This document shows positions 50,678 through 58,471 of a DNA stretch of 64,000 bases, in pieces. The notes under the pieces were generated by a model. The model saw only the letters and a program-made list of their open reading frames with translations. It made no database searches and was not told the origin of the DNA. Position 1 is the first letter of the stretch. Each line of letters opens with the position of its first letter. The DNA is taken from the NCBI GenBank assembly GCA_964420995.1, contig CAYQUX010000023.1, positions 1 to 64,000 of the forward strand, given 5' to 3'. Both the position numbers and the translations under genes were made by a program. This DNA is from Leptolinea sp964420995 (GTDB taxonomy: Bacteria > Chloroflexota > Anaerolineae > Anaerolineales > Anaerolineaceae).

Positions 50678-51448
50678 TTAGTTGATTTTTTTGTATTCTT
50701 TGGTGAATTCCATGCAGACCCATCTCTCGTCGGTAAGGGAGATTTTTCCCCATCCATCGCGCTCAATGTACACATTCATGATTGAGGCAGCCGTAGTTCC
50801 GTAGGGAATCCCATCAACCTTATTGGCATCTGTCAGAAGTCCAGGGACTCTGCGAACAAAACATCCGTTCTTGTCTCTTGGAACAATGGTCTTTATGGGC
50901 TGTGGTTGGGGTGAAACAGAACCAATGTTAAGCAGGGTGATCATGCTGCTTTGGGGATTGTTATCGCCAACCGTGGTCCAGGCATTCCAGAACATCTTGA
51001 TGGGCACCTTTACGCAGTTCCCGGAGGAAACACTATTCAGGGGATCGTGGATGTAGATATAGGTGATGTCGGCACCGATCACGGTGATGAAGTGGCTACC
51101 AGTGAATCTATTGGGGCGAATGGAACTCAATGCGCCATACCGGATTAAAGCAATGGTGGGAGAACCATTGGATAGGACTTCCCACAAATCCTTCATGGTG
51201 TAATTCGCGTCCCATTCACACTTCACGCCATGCTTTGCCAAGGAAGTCAGCAGATTGCCAACAGAGAGATAGGAATCACCGGATGGCAAAACTTCGTTGT
51301 AAACAACGTCAATGGAAGGCATACTTACGCCGGCATATTCACCGACTGCCTTAACGCTGGCAGCGCCACAATCGTTGTTATGCTCGTCAGCACCTTTACC
51401 AACCTGGCCATAATAGGGAACAGCAAGAAATGCAGTGGAATCAGGCAT
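50678..51448 (-). CDS. C39-like cysteine peptidase with SH3b domain (candidate endolysin)
   Basis: 256 aa. A papain-like domain has C27 in NNDCGAAS, H119 in TGSHFITVIG and D135 in IHDPLN, the order of the C39/NlpC-like Cys-His-Asp triad. A C-terminal SH3b-like unit (about 195-250, ending GWGKISLTDERWVCMEF) would bind cell wall. There is no signal peptide, as in holin-dependent endolysins. Odd position: second gene of the early arm, not beside the holin. It might be the phage lysin, or an early host-takeover peptidase. Confidence 0.65.
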   Translation of the reverse strand: MPDSTAFLAVPYYGQVGKGADEHNNDCGAASVKAVGEYAGVSMPSIDVVYNEVLPSGDSYLSVGNLLTSLAKHGVKCEWDANYTMKDLWEVLSNGSPTIALIRYGALSSIRPNRFTGSHFITVIGADITYIYIHDPLNSVSSGNCVKVPIKMFWNAWTTVGDNNPQSSMITLLNIGSVSPQPQPIKTIVPRDKNGCFVRRVPGLLTDANKVDGIPYGTTAASIMNVYIERDGWGKISLTDERWVCMEFTKEYKKIN

Positions 51449-51487
51449 GTTGTACCTCTAAAGTAAACCAATAAAATTGAATTGAAG

Positions 51488-51925
51488 TTAGACGATCCGG
51501 GTGGTAGGGTCTTCCGTGGTGATAAATTCCAGAACCGCAGGAACGATTTTTCCAAAACCTTTCAGTCCTGCAACATCAACCTTGTCTTTCCCGTTCACGA
51601 ATTGACAGGCATGCTTAAGATCAGCGGACCATTGCGATTTCTTCGCTACAAGAGTCTCGGCGCGAACAGCTTCTTCAAGTAATTTGCAATTCGCCTTAGC
51701 GGAGGCCCCTTTACCTTCAAATTCCGCATCGATATCTTTCAACTGCTGGAGCATGTCCGGGGTGATCAGAGCGTCGGTATATGCTTGAATCTGAGCTTTG
51801 ATTTCCGGGGTGATAACCCGATGCTTGAGTTGCTGCTTTACTGCGTCCAGGTTTTCAAGTTCAGCCCGAAACTCAAATAGCTGTGTTACTTTGTCGTTAA
51901 CTGTCTTATCTTCTTTGATCGCCAT
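51488..51925 (-). CDS. First gene of the leftward early operon, coiled-coil protein
   Basis: 145 aa, helical (VTQLFEFRAELENLDAVKQQL...AQIQAYTDALITPDM), Lys/Ala-rich. It lies directly downstream of the boxed promoter P3, whose leader carries AAGGAGA. As the first gene transcribed on entry it may be an early regulator, host-takeover or nuclease-protecting (Gam-like) factor, but similarity to Gam is not evident from sequence by eye. Confidence 0.55.
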   Translation of the reverse strand: MAIKEDKTVNDKVTQLFEFRAELENLDAVKQQLKHRVITPEIKAQIQAYTDALITPDMLQQLKDIDAEFEGKGASAKANCKLLEEAVRAETLVAKKSQWSADLKHACQFVNGKDKVDVAGLKGFGKIVPAVLEFITTEDPTTRIV

Positions 51926-51947
51926 ATGCTGATCTCCTTATGGAATG

Positions 51948-51986
51948 AGTTTAGAAATGTTCCGATTTCGGAACAATGGGGTGGTG
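51948..51986 (-). promoter_or_regulatory. Early-type promoter P3 with upstream box and operator
   Basis: Reverse strand: CACCACCCCATT (51975-51986), 21 bp, TAAACT (51948-51953); TTGTTC at -35. A palindrome copy (51959-51974) fills the spacer between box and -10, as a repressor operator would. Confidence 0.7.
51959..51974. promoter_or_regulatory. Dispersed 16-bp palindrome, copy 9, inside promoter P3
   Basis: GTTCCGATTTCGGAAC: 7-bp perfect arms around TT. The only copy overlapping a promoter, so probably the main operator. Confidence 0.65.
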
Positions 51987-52003
51987 GTAGTTGAGACATG
52001 GTT

Positions 52004-52035
52004 AAAATAAAAAGTCCCCTGAAAATTCCAGGGGA
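52004..52035 (-). terminator. Terminator just upstream of the early promoter
   Basis: TCCCCTG/CAGGGGA stem (52015-52021 with 52029-52035); on the reverse strand CTTTTTATTTT follows. It would shield P3 from transcription entering from the right. Confidence 0.65.
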
Positions 52036-52473
52036 AATGGGATTTAGCTAAATCAGACTTGCATGTGAGACACAATCTAATAAAACCATACTTGGAAGAA
52101 TCGAGCTTTTTGTGTAAAAATCACCATAATGGAAGAATAGAATAAAAGAAATACTCTGAAAAATATCCAAAGAAGATTTTGTTATAAACTTTTTTATTAG
52201 GAATTAGTTGTGCACTTTTATCGAATTTGTTTCCAATGTATATGAAAAATTTGCCCACCAAGCTTAAAGTTATAGTTTTAGATGGTTATTGATAAATTCG
52301 AGATAAGGTTCCACTGATAATGTTATACTCTTACCAGTTTGGATAAATTCAAGAAATCCTTTTTCTAAATTTCATGAAAAACAAGTTTTTAGTCGATAAT
52401 TTAAGCGGAATAGGGATGGATTGGCTTTTATTCCAGCAGGAAAAAATTACTTAAAAATCTGTTAGGAGGGAAA
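52036..52473. other. AT-rich intergenic region, probable right part of the prophage border
   Basis: About 440 bp without ORFs. A TGTTATACT extended -10 (near 52340-52350) may serve the lipoprotein gene at 52474. No integrase fragment is seen. Confidence 0.4.
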
Positions 52474-53490
52474 ATGTCAACTCGCAAGAATTATTTGATA
52501 TTGGCAAGCTTTTTAATTATTGTTGGATTCCTGTCATCATGTACAAAAAGTGATCAGTCTATACAACCAAACGTAGCTGGGCTTCAGCCTACCAAGCCAG
52601 GAGGAGAGGCAATACCAGTGCCTGAACAAAAATCTTCTAATATTGGTGCTAAGTCACAACCCCAAAGCGAAGGTTTTAATGGAGATTACTCCCTTGAAAT
52701 CTTAGGCGTAAGTAATTCAGATATCGAAATGATGAATGACTATGGTTTGCCTATGGGGAGCGATTGGGATGGTGATGGGGATATTTATTCGGTCAAATAT
52801 GTGATATCAGATTTAAACAAAGTAATCGAACCAAATAAGTATTTGGATGTAATCAGTCATAACTTTAGCCTTGCCTCTGAAAATGAAAGAAACATTAGCA
52901 AATGCAGGGACTCTTCGATCAATCCTCAGTATCTTGTTGGTGGCGAAAGAGTAAAAGGAGCAATCATTTTTGTTGTTCCCAACGGCAGCAAACCTAAATA
53001 TTTAGAATTCAATGATGATAATTCAAACGCCCATTTAAGTGTTTCGCTTTCTGATGTAAAGACCGATTCTTCTCTTTCAATACAACAAAAGTGCGATCGT
53101 TCCGCGCCTTTTATGATGATGAATCAGTACGATGTGCAAATCCTTTCCTATGCGGAGGGAGTTCGTCTATATTCAGAAAATTTTGACGAAAAAAGGTTTA
53201 AAGCTGTTGCAGTTAAAGTAAAAGTGACGGCTAAAGAAGAGACTTTCATTCCTTATAAATATCTTCAGCTTATTGATACCAACGGATATGCGTTTTCTCC
53301 GTCATTTACGACAGGTATCGAAGGATATGAGGCTCTTTCCGAAATTGCAAGAAACGGGGACTCAAAAATTACAGCTGGGCAAATAGTCGAAGGGTGGATA
53401 CCATTTATTATTCCAAAAGATTCAAAACCGGCATACCTCAGAGATGAATATGGACTAAATTTTTTCAGTCTTTGTAATGTAGTGAAATAG
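52474..53490 (+). CDS. Lipoprotein with two DUF4352-like domains
   Basis: 338 aa. Signal peptide with lipobox ending at C23 (GFLSSC), then a Pro/Ser-rich linker. Two beta-sandwich units follow (about 70-195 and 215-330), each with a strand pattern and G-x-x-x-x-G-x-[IW]-[IP]-F-x-[IV]-P signature (VKGAIIFVVP; IVEGWIPFIIP), like DUF4352/telokinin-like proteins. It is exported and anchored to the membrane, function unknown. AGGAGG precedes the ATG. It forms a pair with the next lipoprotein gene (33-bp gap). Whether host or prophage cargo is unclear. Confidence 0.65.
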   Translation: MSTRKNYLILASFLIIVGFLSSCTKSDQSIQPNVAGLQPTKPGGEAIPVPEQKSSNIGAKSQPQSEGFNGDYSLEILGVSNSDIEMMNDYGLPMGSDWDGDGDIYSVKYVISDLNKVIEPNKYLDVISHNFSLASENERNISKCRDSSINPQYLVGGERVKGAIIFVVPNGSKPKYLEFNDDNSNAHLSVSLSDVKTDSSLSIQQKCDRSAPFMMMNQYDVQILSYAEGVRLYSENFDEKRFKAVAVKVKVTAKEETFIPYKYLQLIDTNGYAFSPSFTTGIEGYEALSEIARNGDSKITAGQIVEGWIPFIIPKDSKPAYLRDEYGLNFFSLCNVVK

Positions 53491-53523
53491 AATTCTTCGA
53501 TAAATTCAGAGGGTGTCAAGTAA

Positions 53524-54591
53524 ATGGTAGAGAAAATTTCTTCTGTGGCAGCTTTAGCCTTTTGTATATTTTTTATGGTTGGTTGTAGTAATTCTGGCTC
53601 AATGCCGAGTGTTCCTCAACAAGACCAGAAGGTTGATTCTGTTACCGACAAGGAAACTATCCCGGTAGATCCCTTTTTAGATGCTAAATGTTGGATTCAG
53701 GATAACGGAGCAGTATATGGCGAGTATGTTGGTGACAAAGAATGCACGGCTTTGGCCAGACACCTCACTAACGCACCAGGATATGGGAAAGACAGTGCTG
53801 GGAATTTTTTAGGGGGATTGGAATATATAAATCTAAAAAACAAGAACTCGAAAACTTTCTCACTTTTATCTGAAGTAAAGTCAACAGTTAAAGAATGTGA
53901 CAATCTCGTACTCTTTGGGAAACCCTATGCCGATGCCGGGCATACTGTGGTTGTATTCTCAATCGACGTTGCTCAGGATACCATTGGAATTCTTGACCAG
54001 AATTTTAAAAATCAAGGTATCACCCTCCGAACCGATAAAAAAATCAGTGAAATTGAAAATAAAGCTTACGTTATTCCGTCTACATGCAAGAAAGAAATTA
54101 AACATGAAAGCTGCAAGCTAATTACTCCTGTTGCCATCCAACAATTGGATGTTATTGTTCCATCTCCCTCTGTCAATGATACTAGTAAGAATAATACATT
54201 ATTCATCAATGCATGGCTATTACGGTATGATCCTGAGAAGTGGGATGCCTATGATGAATTTCCAGAACCTTCCCCTTATGTGAAACCGGATTACAACAAT
54301 AATTTGGAACATAAGACGATTGAAAATTGCTACCTTCACAGCAATTGGGATTTTGAAAAACCGAATTATTGGAAAGGGAATAGATCCGAAAAAGTAATTG
54401 GTGGTGAAAAAGTGACCGTAGAAACGTGGATTAACACTCAAATCAACAAACCGGAACTTATCACCTATGTTTCTCCATACGATCCAATGAGGCAATTGGC
54501 CTTGAGCGGAAGAGGAGAAGGTTCACTTCCTGTCCCCTCAGAGTGTATTGCAGCGGTTGAAGAAATGATGGGCTTTACTTTTATGCAATAA
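53524..54591 (+). CDS. CHAP-like/BPSL0067-type lipoprotein
   Basis: 355 aa. Lipobox C21 (FMVGC). The domain at about 55-200 has E73-C74-T-A-L-A-R-H, then L-F-G-K-P-Y-A-D-A-G-H140-T-V-V-V-F and I-L-D-Q-N-F, the Cys/His order of CHAP-like amidase/peptidases (BPSL0067 type), which hydrolyse peptidoglycan peptides. The C-terminal 150 residues are unassigned. Being extracytoplasmic and next to another lipoprotein at the prophage border, it might act on the wall or against competitors; that is inference. A terminator follows at 54642. Confidence 0.6.
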   Translation: MVEKISSVAALAFCIFFMVGCSNSGSMPSVPQQDQKVDSVTDKETIPVDPFLDAKCWIQDNGAVYGEYVGDKECTALARHLTNAPGYGKDSAGNFLGGLEYINLKNKNSKTFSLLSEVKSTVKECDNLVLFGKPYADAGHTVVVFSIDVAQDTIGILDQNFKNQGITLRTDKKISEIENKAYVIPSTCKKEIKHESCKLITPVAIQQLDVIVPSPSVNDTSKNNTLFINAWLLRYDPEKWDAYDEFPEPSPYVKPDYNNNLEHKTIENCYLHSNWDFEKPNYWKGNRSEKVIGGEKVTVETWINTQINKPELITYVSPYDPMRQLALSGRGEGSLPVPSECIAAVEEMMGFTFMQ

Positions 54592-54641
54592 ATGCCGAAA
54601 GAATTCTTAGACAATTCTCCAGATAGTTTTCAGCATCCAAC

Positions 54642-54678
54642 AAAAACCTCCGCTTTATCATAGCTAGCGGAGGTTTTT
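54642..54678. terminator. Bidirectional terminator after the lipoprotein pair
   Basis: 13-bp stem AAAAACCTCCGCT/AGCGGAGGTTTTT, 11-nt loop; T-runs in both directions. Confidence 0.85.
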
Positions 54679-54776
54679 GTTATGGTAAGGATTTATTTTA
54701 TTATTCTAAAGTTCACTTTAAAATACAGAATTTCAAGAATCGTAATTTGGGATTACAAATCGTAGTAGATATAATC

Positions 54777-54844
54777 AGCAATATGTTGAAGGGTTTAGCA
54801 ATTTGTTGAAAAAATTCAAAAACGGTTGCACTACGGTTGCACTA
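54777..54844. repeat. Attachment-site-like direct repeats near tRNA-Pro
   Basis: Two copies of AGCAAT[AT]TGTTGAA (54777-54790 and 54797-54810, 20-bp period) and a tandem 11-bp repeat CGGTTGCACTA (54823-54833, 54834-54844). Direct repeats of this size beside the 3' end of a tRNA look like integrase arm/Xis sites. No integrase gene is nearby. Confidence 0.4.
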
Positions 54845-54894
54845 CTTTTTTCTTTAATTTGGAGGGTCACTGGAAAAAAGCCGAAAATATAGCA

Positions 54895-54930
54895 AAAAAC
54901 CACTAAAAAATAGTCATTTTAGTGGTTTTT
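54895..54930. terminator. Terminator downstream of tRNA-Pro
   Basis: 14-bp stem AAAAACCACTAAAA/TTTTAGTGGTTTTT (54895-54908 with 54917-54930). It lies just beyond the tRNA 3' end on the reverse strand. Confidence 0.75.
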
Positions 54931-54931
54931 C

Positions 54932-55008
<77 letters not shown>

Positions 55009-55061
55009 AACAGTTTGTATTATACGCCAGACTTTCAATTTTGTACAAGAAATTTGGGCAA

Positions 55062-56324
55062 CTAAATTTTTAACAATACCGGAAGAAAGGTAGTCAACAC
55101 CAGAATCGCTGCCAAAATAATCAAAATTACCACAGTCACCCAGGCCAAAACATTAAAGATTCGCCCATTCACATACTTCCCCATAATATGACGATCATTG
55201 ATCAATTTCAGCATGGTGATAAGGATCACGGGTAGTAATACTCCATTGAAGGTCTGGCTGAGCATCATGGCATCAATCAGGGATTTGATGGGCAAAAGAA
55301 TGATGGCCGCTCCCAAAACAATTAACGCGGTATAAATCCCAAAAAACATAGGAGCTTCTTTAAAATCATGACTAATGCTGTTTTCCCAACCGAAAGCTTC
55401 ACACACCGTATATGACGTTGAGAGAGGTAGTATGGCGGCTGAAAACAGGGAAGCGTTCAATAAGCCCAGGGCGAATAATACAGTGGCGTTCTCGCCTGCC
55501 AGAGGACCAAGTGCAAGAGCGGCATCTTTGGCGCCTTCAATTCGAACACCTGTTTTAAACAGGGTGGCCGCGCAGGCGATCATTATGAACGCTGCAACTA
55601 ATACAGCAAAAATGGAACCAACCAGGACATCGATTTTTTCAAAGTTATATTCCTCCACTTTGATCCCTTTATCCACAATGGATGACTGCTGATAAAACTG
55701 CATCCATGGAGCGATTGTGGTACCAATGATTGTTACAAAAATGGTCACATAACCGGCATCAAATTTGAATGAAGGAGTAATACTTGCCTGGAAAACGGCT
55801 TCCCAATCCGGTCTGGCCATGAATCCGGAAACAACATACGCGAGGTAGATAACGCTTGCTGCTAGAAAGATTCGTTCCGTGGTTTTGTAATTTCCTTTGA
55901 CAATTAAGAACCAGACGCCCACGGCGGCAAGGGGAACAGAGATGTATTTACTTACGCCAAAAATCTCCATGCTGGCCGCAACGCCGGCAAACTCGGAAAC
56001 TGTGTTTGCAAGATTGACAAATAACAACATACCAAGGATGATAGTCGTCCACCTCACGCCCAGACTTTCGCGGATCAAGTCCGCAAGGCCTTTGCCGGTA
56101 ACCACTCCCAGGCGGGCGGACATTTCCTGGATGATGATTAAAGCCAACGCGACCAGTGGCATCATCCATAACAGCGTATAGCCGTAATGAGCGCCAGCCA
56201 CAGAGTACGTCGCGATTCCACCGGCATCGTTATCCACATTTGCGGTGATAATGCCTGGACCGACTACGGCCAGCAGTAATAATAAGCGCGCCCGATAGCG
56301 CTTCAGGTTCTTTAAGAAGGCCAT
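55062..56324 (-). CDS. Nramp-related divalent metal transporter
   Basis: 420 aa, about 11 transmembrane helices. TM1 carries NVDNDAGGIATYSVAGA instead of the canonical Nramp DPGN motif, and TM6 has IAPWMQFYQQSSIVDKG. These signatures recall Nramp-related Mg/Mn transporters (NRMT) rather than proton-coupled Mn/Fe Nramps. It is a 22-bp-spaced operon with an MgtE_N/CBS/PRC protein upstream, which fits Mg2+ or Mn2+ uptake with cytoplasmic control. Substrate is inferred. Confidence 0.82.
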   Translation of the reverse strand: MAFLKNLKRYRARLLLLLAVVGPGIITANVDNDAGGIATYSVAGAHYGYTLLWMMPLVALALIIIQEMSARLGVVTGKGLADLIRESLGVRWTTIILGMLLFVNLANTVSEFAGVAASMEIFGVSKYISVPLAAVGVWFLIVKGNYKTTERIFLAASVIYLAYVVSGFMARPDWEAVFQASITPSFKFDAGYVTIFVTIIGTTIAPWMQFYQQSSIVDKGIKVEEYNFEKIDVLVGSIFAVLVAAFIMIACAATLFKTGVRIEGAKDAALALGPLAGENATVLFALGLLNASLFSAAILPLSTSYTVCEAFGWENSISHDFKEAPMFFGIYTALIVLGAAIILLPIKSLIDAMMLSQTFNGVLLPVILITMLKLINDRHIMGKYVNGRIFNVLAWVTVVILIILAAILVLTTFLPVLLKI

Positions 56325-56345
56325 TGGCTCCTCCTGGACAGAGAA

Positions 56346-57599
56346 TTAGTGATACAGCTTGGGTAGGCGTTTCTTCCAGGCGGTTGGAATGATCTTGTCA
56401 AGGGCATCGTCGGCCGTGACAATACCGTGGATCACATTGTTTTTATCAACAACCGGGACAGCCAGGAGGTTATATTTTGAGATGATCTGGGCGCATCGAT
56501 TCTGGTCATCGGCAATATCTACGGTGATCAGGTGCGTCTCCATAAAATCTTTAATATGATTCTTGGGATTAGCCAGAACCAATTGTCTTAAGGAGAAAAC
56601 GCCCAGTAAGTGGTCGGCTTCATCTGTTACGTAAATATAATAAATTGTTTCAGCCTCATTGGCGGTTTCGCGAATACGAGAAATTGCCTGCCCGGCGGTA
56701 AGATTGACCGGAAGGGACACAAATTCGGTATTCATAATGCCGCCAGCCGATTCTTCGGGAAAGGTTAGAAGTTTTCTTACATCTTCAGCTTCGTCCTTTT
56801 CCATCAGGTTCAACAATTGCTCAGATCGATCTTCCGGCAACTCTGCCAATAAGTCCGCGGCTTCGTCTGGTGACATTTCTTCCAGAACATCGGCAATACG
56901 TTCGTTTGGAAGTTGCTCCACAAGGCTGGCCTGGAAATCCGGTTCGACCTCCTCCAGTGTGTCAGCCAGGGTTTCATCGTCCAATGATTCGAGTAGTTTG
57001 CTGCCTTCCTGGCGGTTAAGATCAGAAAGAATTTCTGCCAGATCAGCAGGATGAAGAACTGAGAGTTTGTCGCTTGGAACTTTCAATTGCATGGGCTCGT
57101 CATGAGAGATTAATTCCACATCCTCCCATGAAATCATGCCCGAAGGTAGCGCTCCTACAGCTTTACCGGGTACAGATGTTGAAGAACGCTTAAACCCCAA
57201 TCTCCTGAGTAAACCTGCGCCTCCAATATCCACATTGGAAACATAGAATTCACCATTCACCCTGGTAATTTCAAGGTCGTTTACTCGAACGACACGAACA
57301 CCATTTGTATCGATAATCTGTTTATCCAGAACATCTTCCACAAGGTCAAGGTCATCGTCTTGAATGGAATATTCAATAAACTCACCTTGATGACGGTTGA
57401 GCGGAATAATTGGAGCAAAAAGTGCCGCAACATCACCAACAGGGATTAATAAGGTCCCGGAATTATTCTTGATCTTGAGCGCAACAATTTTTGGTATGGG
57501 AATATTGTTTTGAGTGGCAATAAGCTCAATCAATGTGCCTATGGTGTTGCCATCCACATCTGTTACTTTCCGTCCCATTAGTTCGCTGACGAATGGCAT
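56346..57599 (-). CDS. PRC-barrel / MgtE_N / CBS-domain metal-regulatory protein
   Basis: 417 aa, soluble. The N-terminal PRC-barrel-like repeats (residues 5-75 and 85-170) are followed by an acidic MgtE_N superhelical domain (about 180-275, DLAEILSDLNRQEGSKLLESLDDE) and two CBS motifs (about 285-410, ending VVDKNNVIHGIVTADDALDKI). In MgtE the N and CBS domains sense Mg2+ and gate the channel; here they occur without the membrane part, next to an Nramp-related carrier, so this is probably its Mg2+-responsive partner. Confidence 0.8.
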   Translation of the reverse strand: MPFVSELMGRKVTDVDGNTIGTLIELIATQNNIPIPKIVALKIKNNSGTLLIPVGDVAALFAPIIPLNRHQGEFIEYSIQDDDLDLVEDVLDKQIIDTNGVRVVRVNDLEITRVNGEFYVSNVDIGGAGLLRRLGFKRSSTSVPGKAVGALPSGMISWEDVELISHDEPMQLKVPSDKLSVLHPADLAEILSDLNRQEGSKLLESLDDETLADTLEEVEPDFQASLVEQLPNERIADVLEEMSPDEAADLLAELPEDRSEQLLNLMEKDEAEDVRKLLTFPEESAGGIMNTEFVSLPVNLTAGQAISRIRETANEAETIYYIYVTDEADHLLGVFSLRQLVLANPKNHIKDFMETHLITVDIADDQNRCAQIISKYNLLAVPVVDKNNVIHGIVTADDALDKIIPTAWKKRLPKLYH

Positions 57600-57619
57600 T
57601 TTTCACCTCCTGGCATACA

Positions 57620-57644
57620 AACGCCCCAGGTTAAACGGGGCGTT
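57620..57644. terminator. Hairpin between methyltransferase and metal operon
   Basis: 8-bp stem AACGCCCC/GGGGCGTT with 9-nt loop; weak T-tract. Probably ends the radical-SAM operon coming from the right. Confidence 0.6.
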
Positions 57645-57712
57645 ATTTTGGTTTTTCAGAACTTTGAGATAATAGCACTCTGACAGGTCAATGTCAATAT
57701 AACTTTGAAGAA

Positions 57713-58471
57713 TCACTCATCCGGTTTGAAACCCCAGGCGAAAAAGGTGGGAATGAATTGCACTCGAGTATTTTCCAACCGCGATTTGGTATCCAATGCC
57801 ATCAAATGGTTGAGCAACGCTTTGTCCATGTGGTTCCCAATATCTGATTGTAGAACGCGTTGTTCTGATTGGATTTGCTCATCTGAAAAAGGTGAAGATT
57901 GAAAGGAGCCGAGTATTCCCTGTGAAATATTCTTAAATCCAGTACTGCTTAAGAGCTCGCCCAATGTTCTACCAAGGTCTGGGTCAGCTCCCTGACGTAT
58001 CAATGAATCCCGCTGCATCCTGCCAATTTGAACAAATTCTTCTGGATAATCGATTCGGCTGCCATAATCAGGTTCTGCAAGGGCGGCAAAAATTCCGCCT
58101 GGACGGATTAATCTAAAAATTTCTTTTAGAACAAGATTTTTTTCCATTACCCACAACAGGAAAAAGTGTGAGATCACGGCATCAAACGTGTTATTGGGGA
58201 AGGGCAGATGAAGCGCATCAGAACAGGTTAGAGATAATCTCCTATAGTTCTGATTGGCAAAATCAAGCAAATCAAAATGCAGGTCAATCCCATACAAATC
58301 TGCCATGCATTGGCTGGAGACAGACTCAAGCAGCGCGCCGGTTCCACAACCAACCTCCAATATTTTCTTTCCAGCTTCCATTCTGGAGTTCTCAAGGAAA
58401 AGTTGCTGAGCCTGCTTCGTCCAGGATGCCTGCTCCCTAAATCGATTATGCAAATCGATGGAGAATTGCAT
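57713..58471 (-). CDS. Class I SAM-dependent methyltransferase
   Basis: 252 aa. Motif I is ILEVGCGTGALLE (about 37-49), motif II-like D at LYGIDLHFD, then DALHLPFPNNTFDAVIS, the UbiE/Methyltransf_11 pattern. Substrate unknown. Its start overlaps the stop of the radical-SAM-like gene (TAATG), so it is the last gene of an operon with two radical-SAM proteins and a Cys-Ala-tailed membrane protein. It may take part in the same modification pathway. Confidence 0.8.
   Translation of the reverse strand: MQFSIDLHNRFREQASWTKQAQQLFLENSRMEAGKKILEVGCGTGALLESVSSQCMADLYGIDLHFDLLDFANQNYRRLSLTCSDALHLPFPNNTFDAVISHFFLLWVMEKNLVLKEIFRLIRPGGIFAALAEPDYGSRIDYPEEFVQIGRMQRDSLIRQGADPDLGRTLGELLSSTGFKNISQGILGSFQSSPFSDEQIQSEQRVLQSDIGNHMDKALLNHLMALDTKSRLENTRVQFIPTFFAWGFKPDE

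Noticed and set aside
1968..51974. Palindromes as host LexA (SOS) boxes
   Set aside because: The half-sites are in the order GTTC..GAAC, the reverse of the common Gram-positive box GAAC..GTTC, and none were seen in the host part; not excluded, but no support.
54679..54930. Remnant integrase gene beside tRNA-Pro
   Set aside because: All frames are interrupted and no recombinase motif (R..HxxR..Y) could be read.
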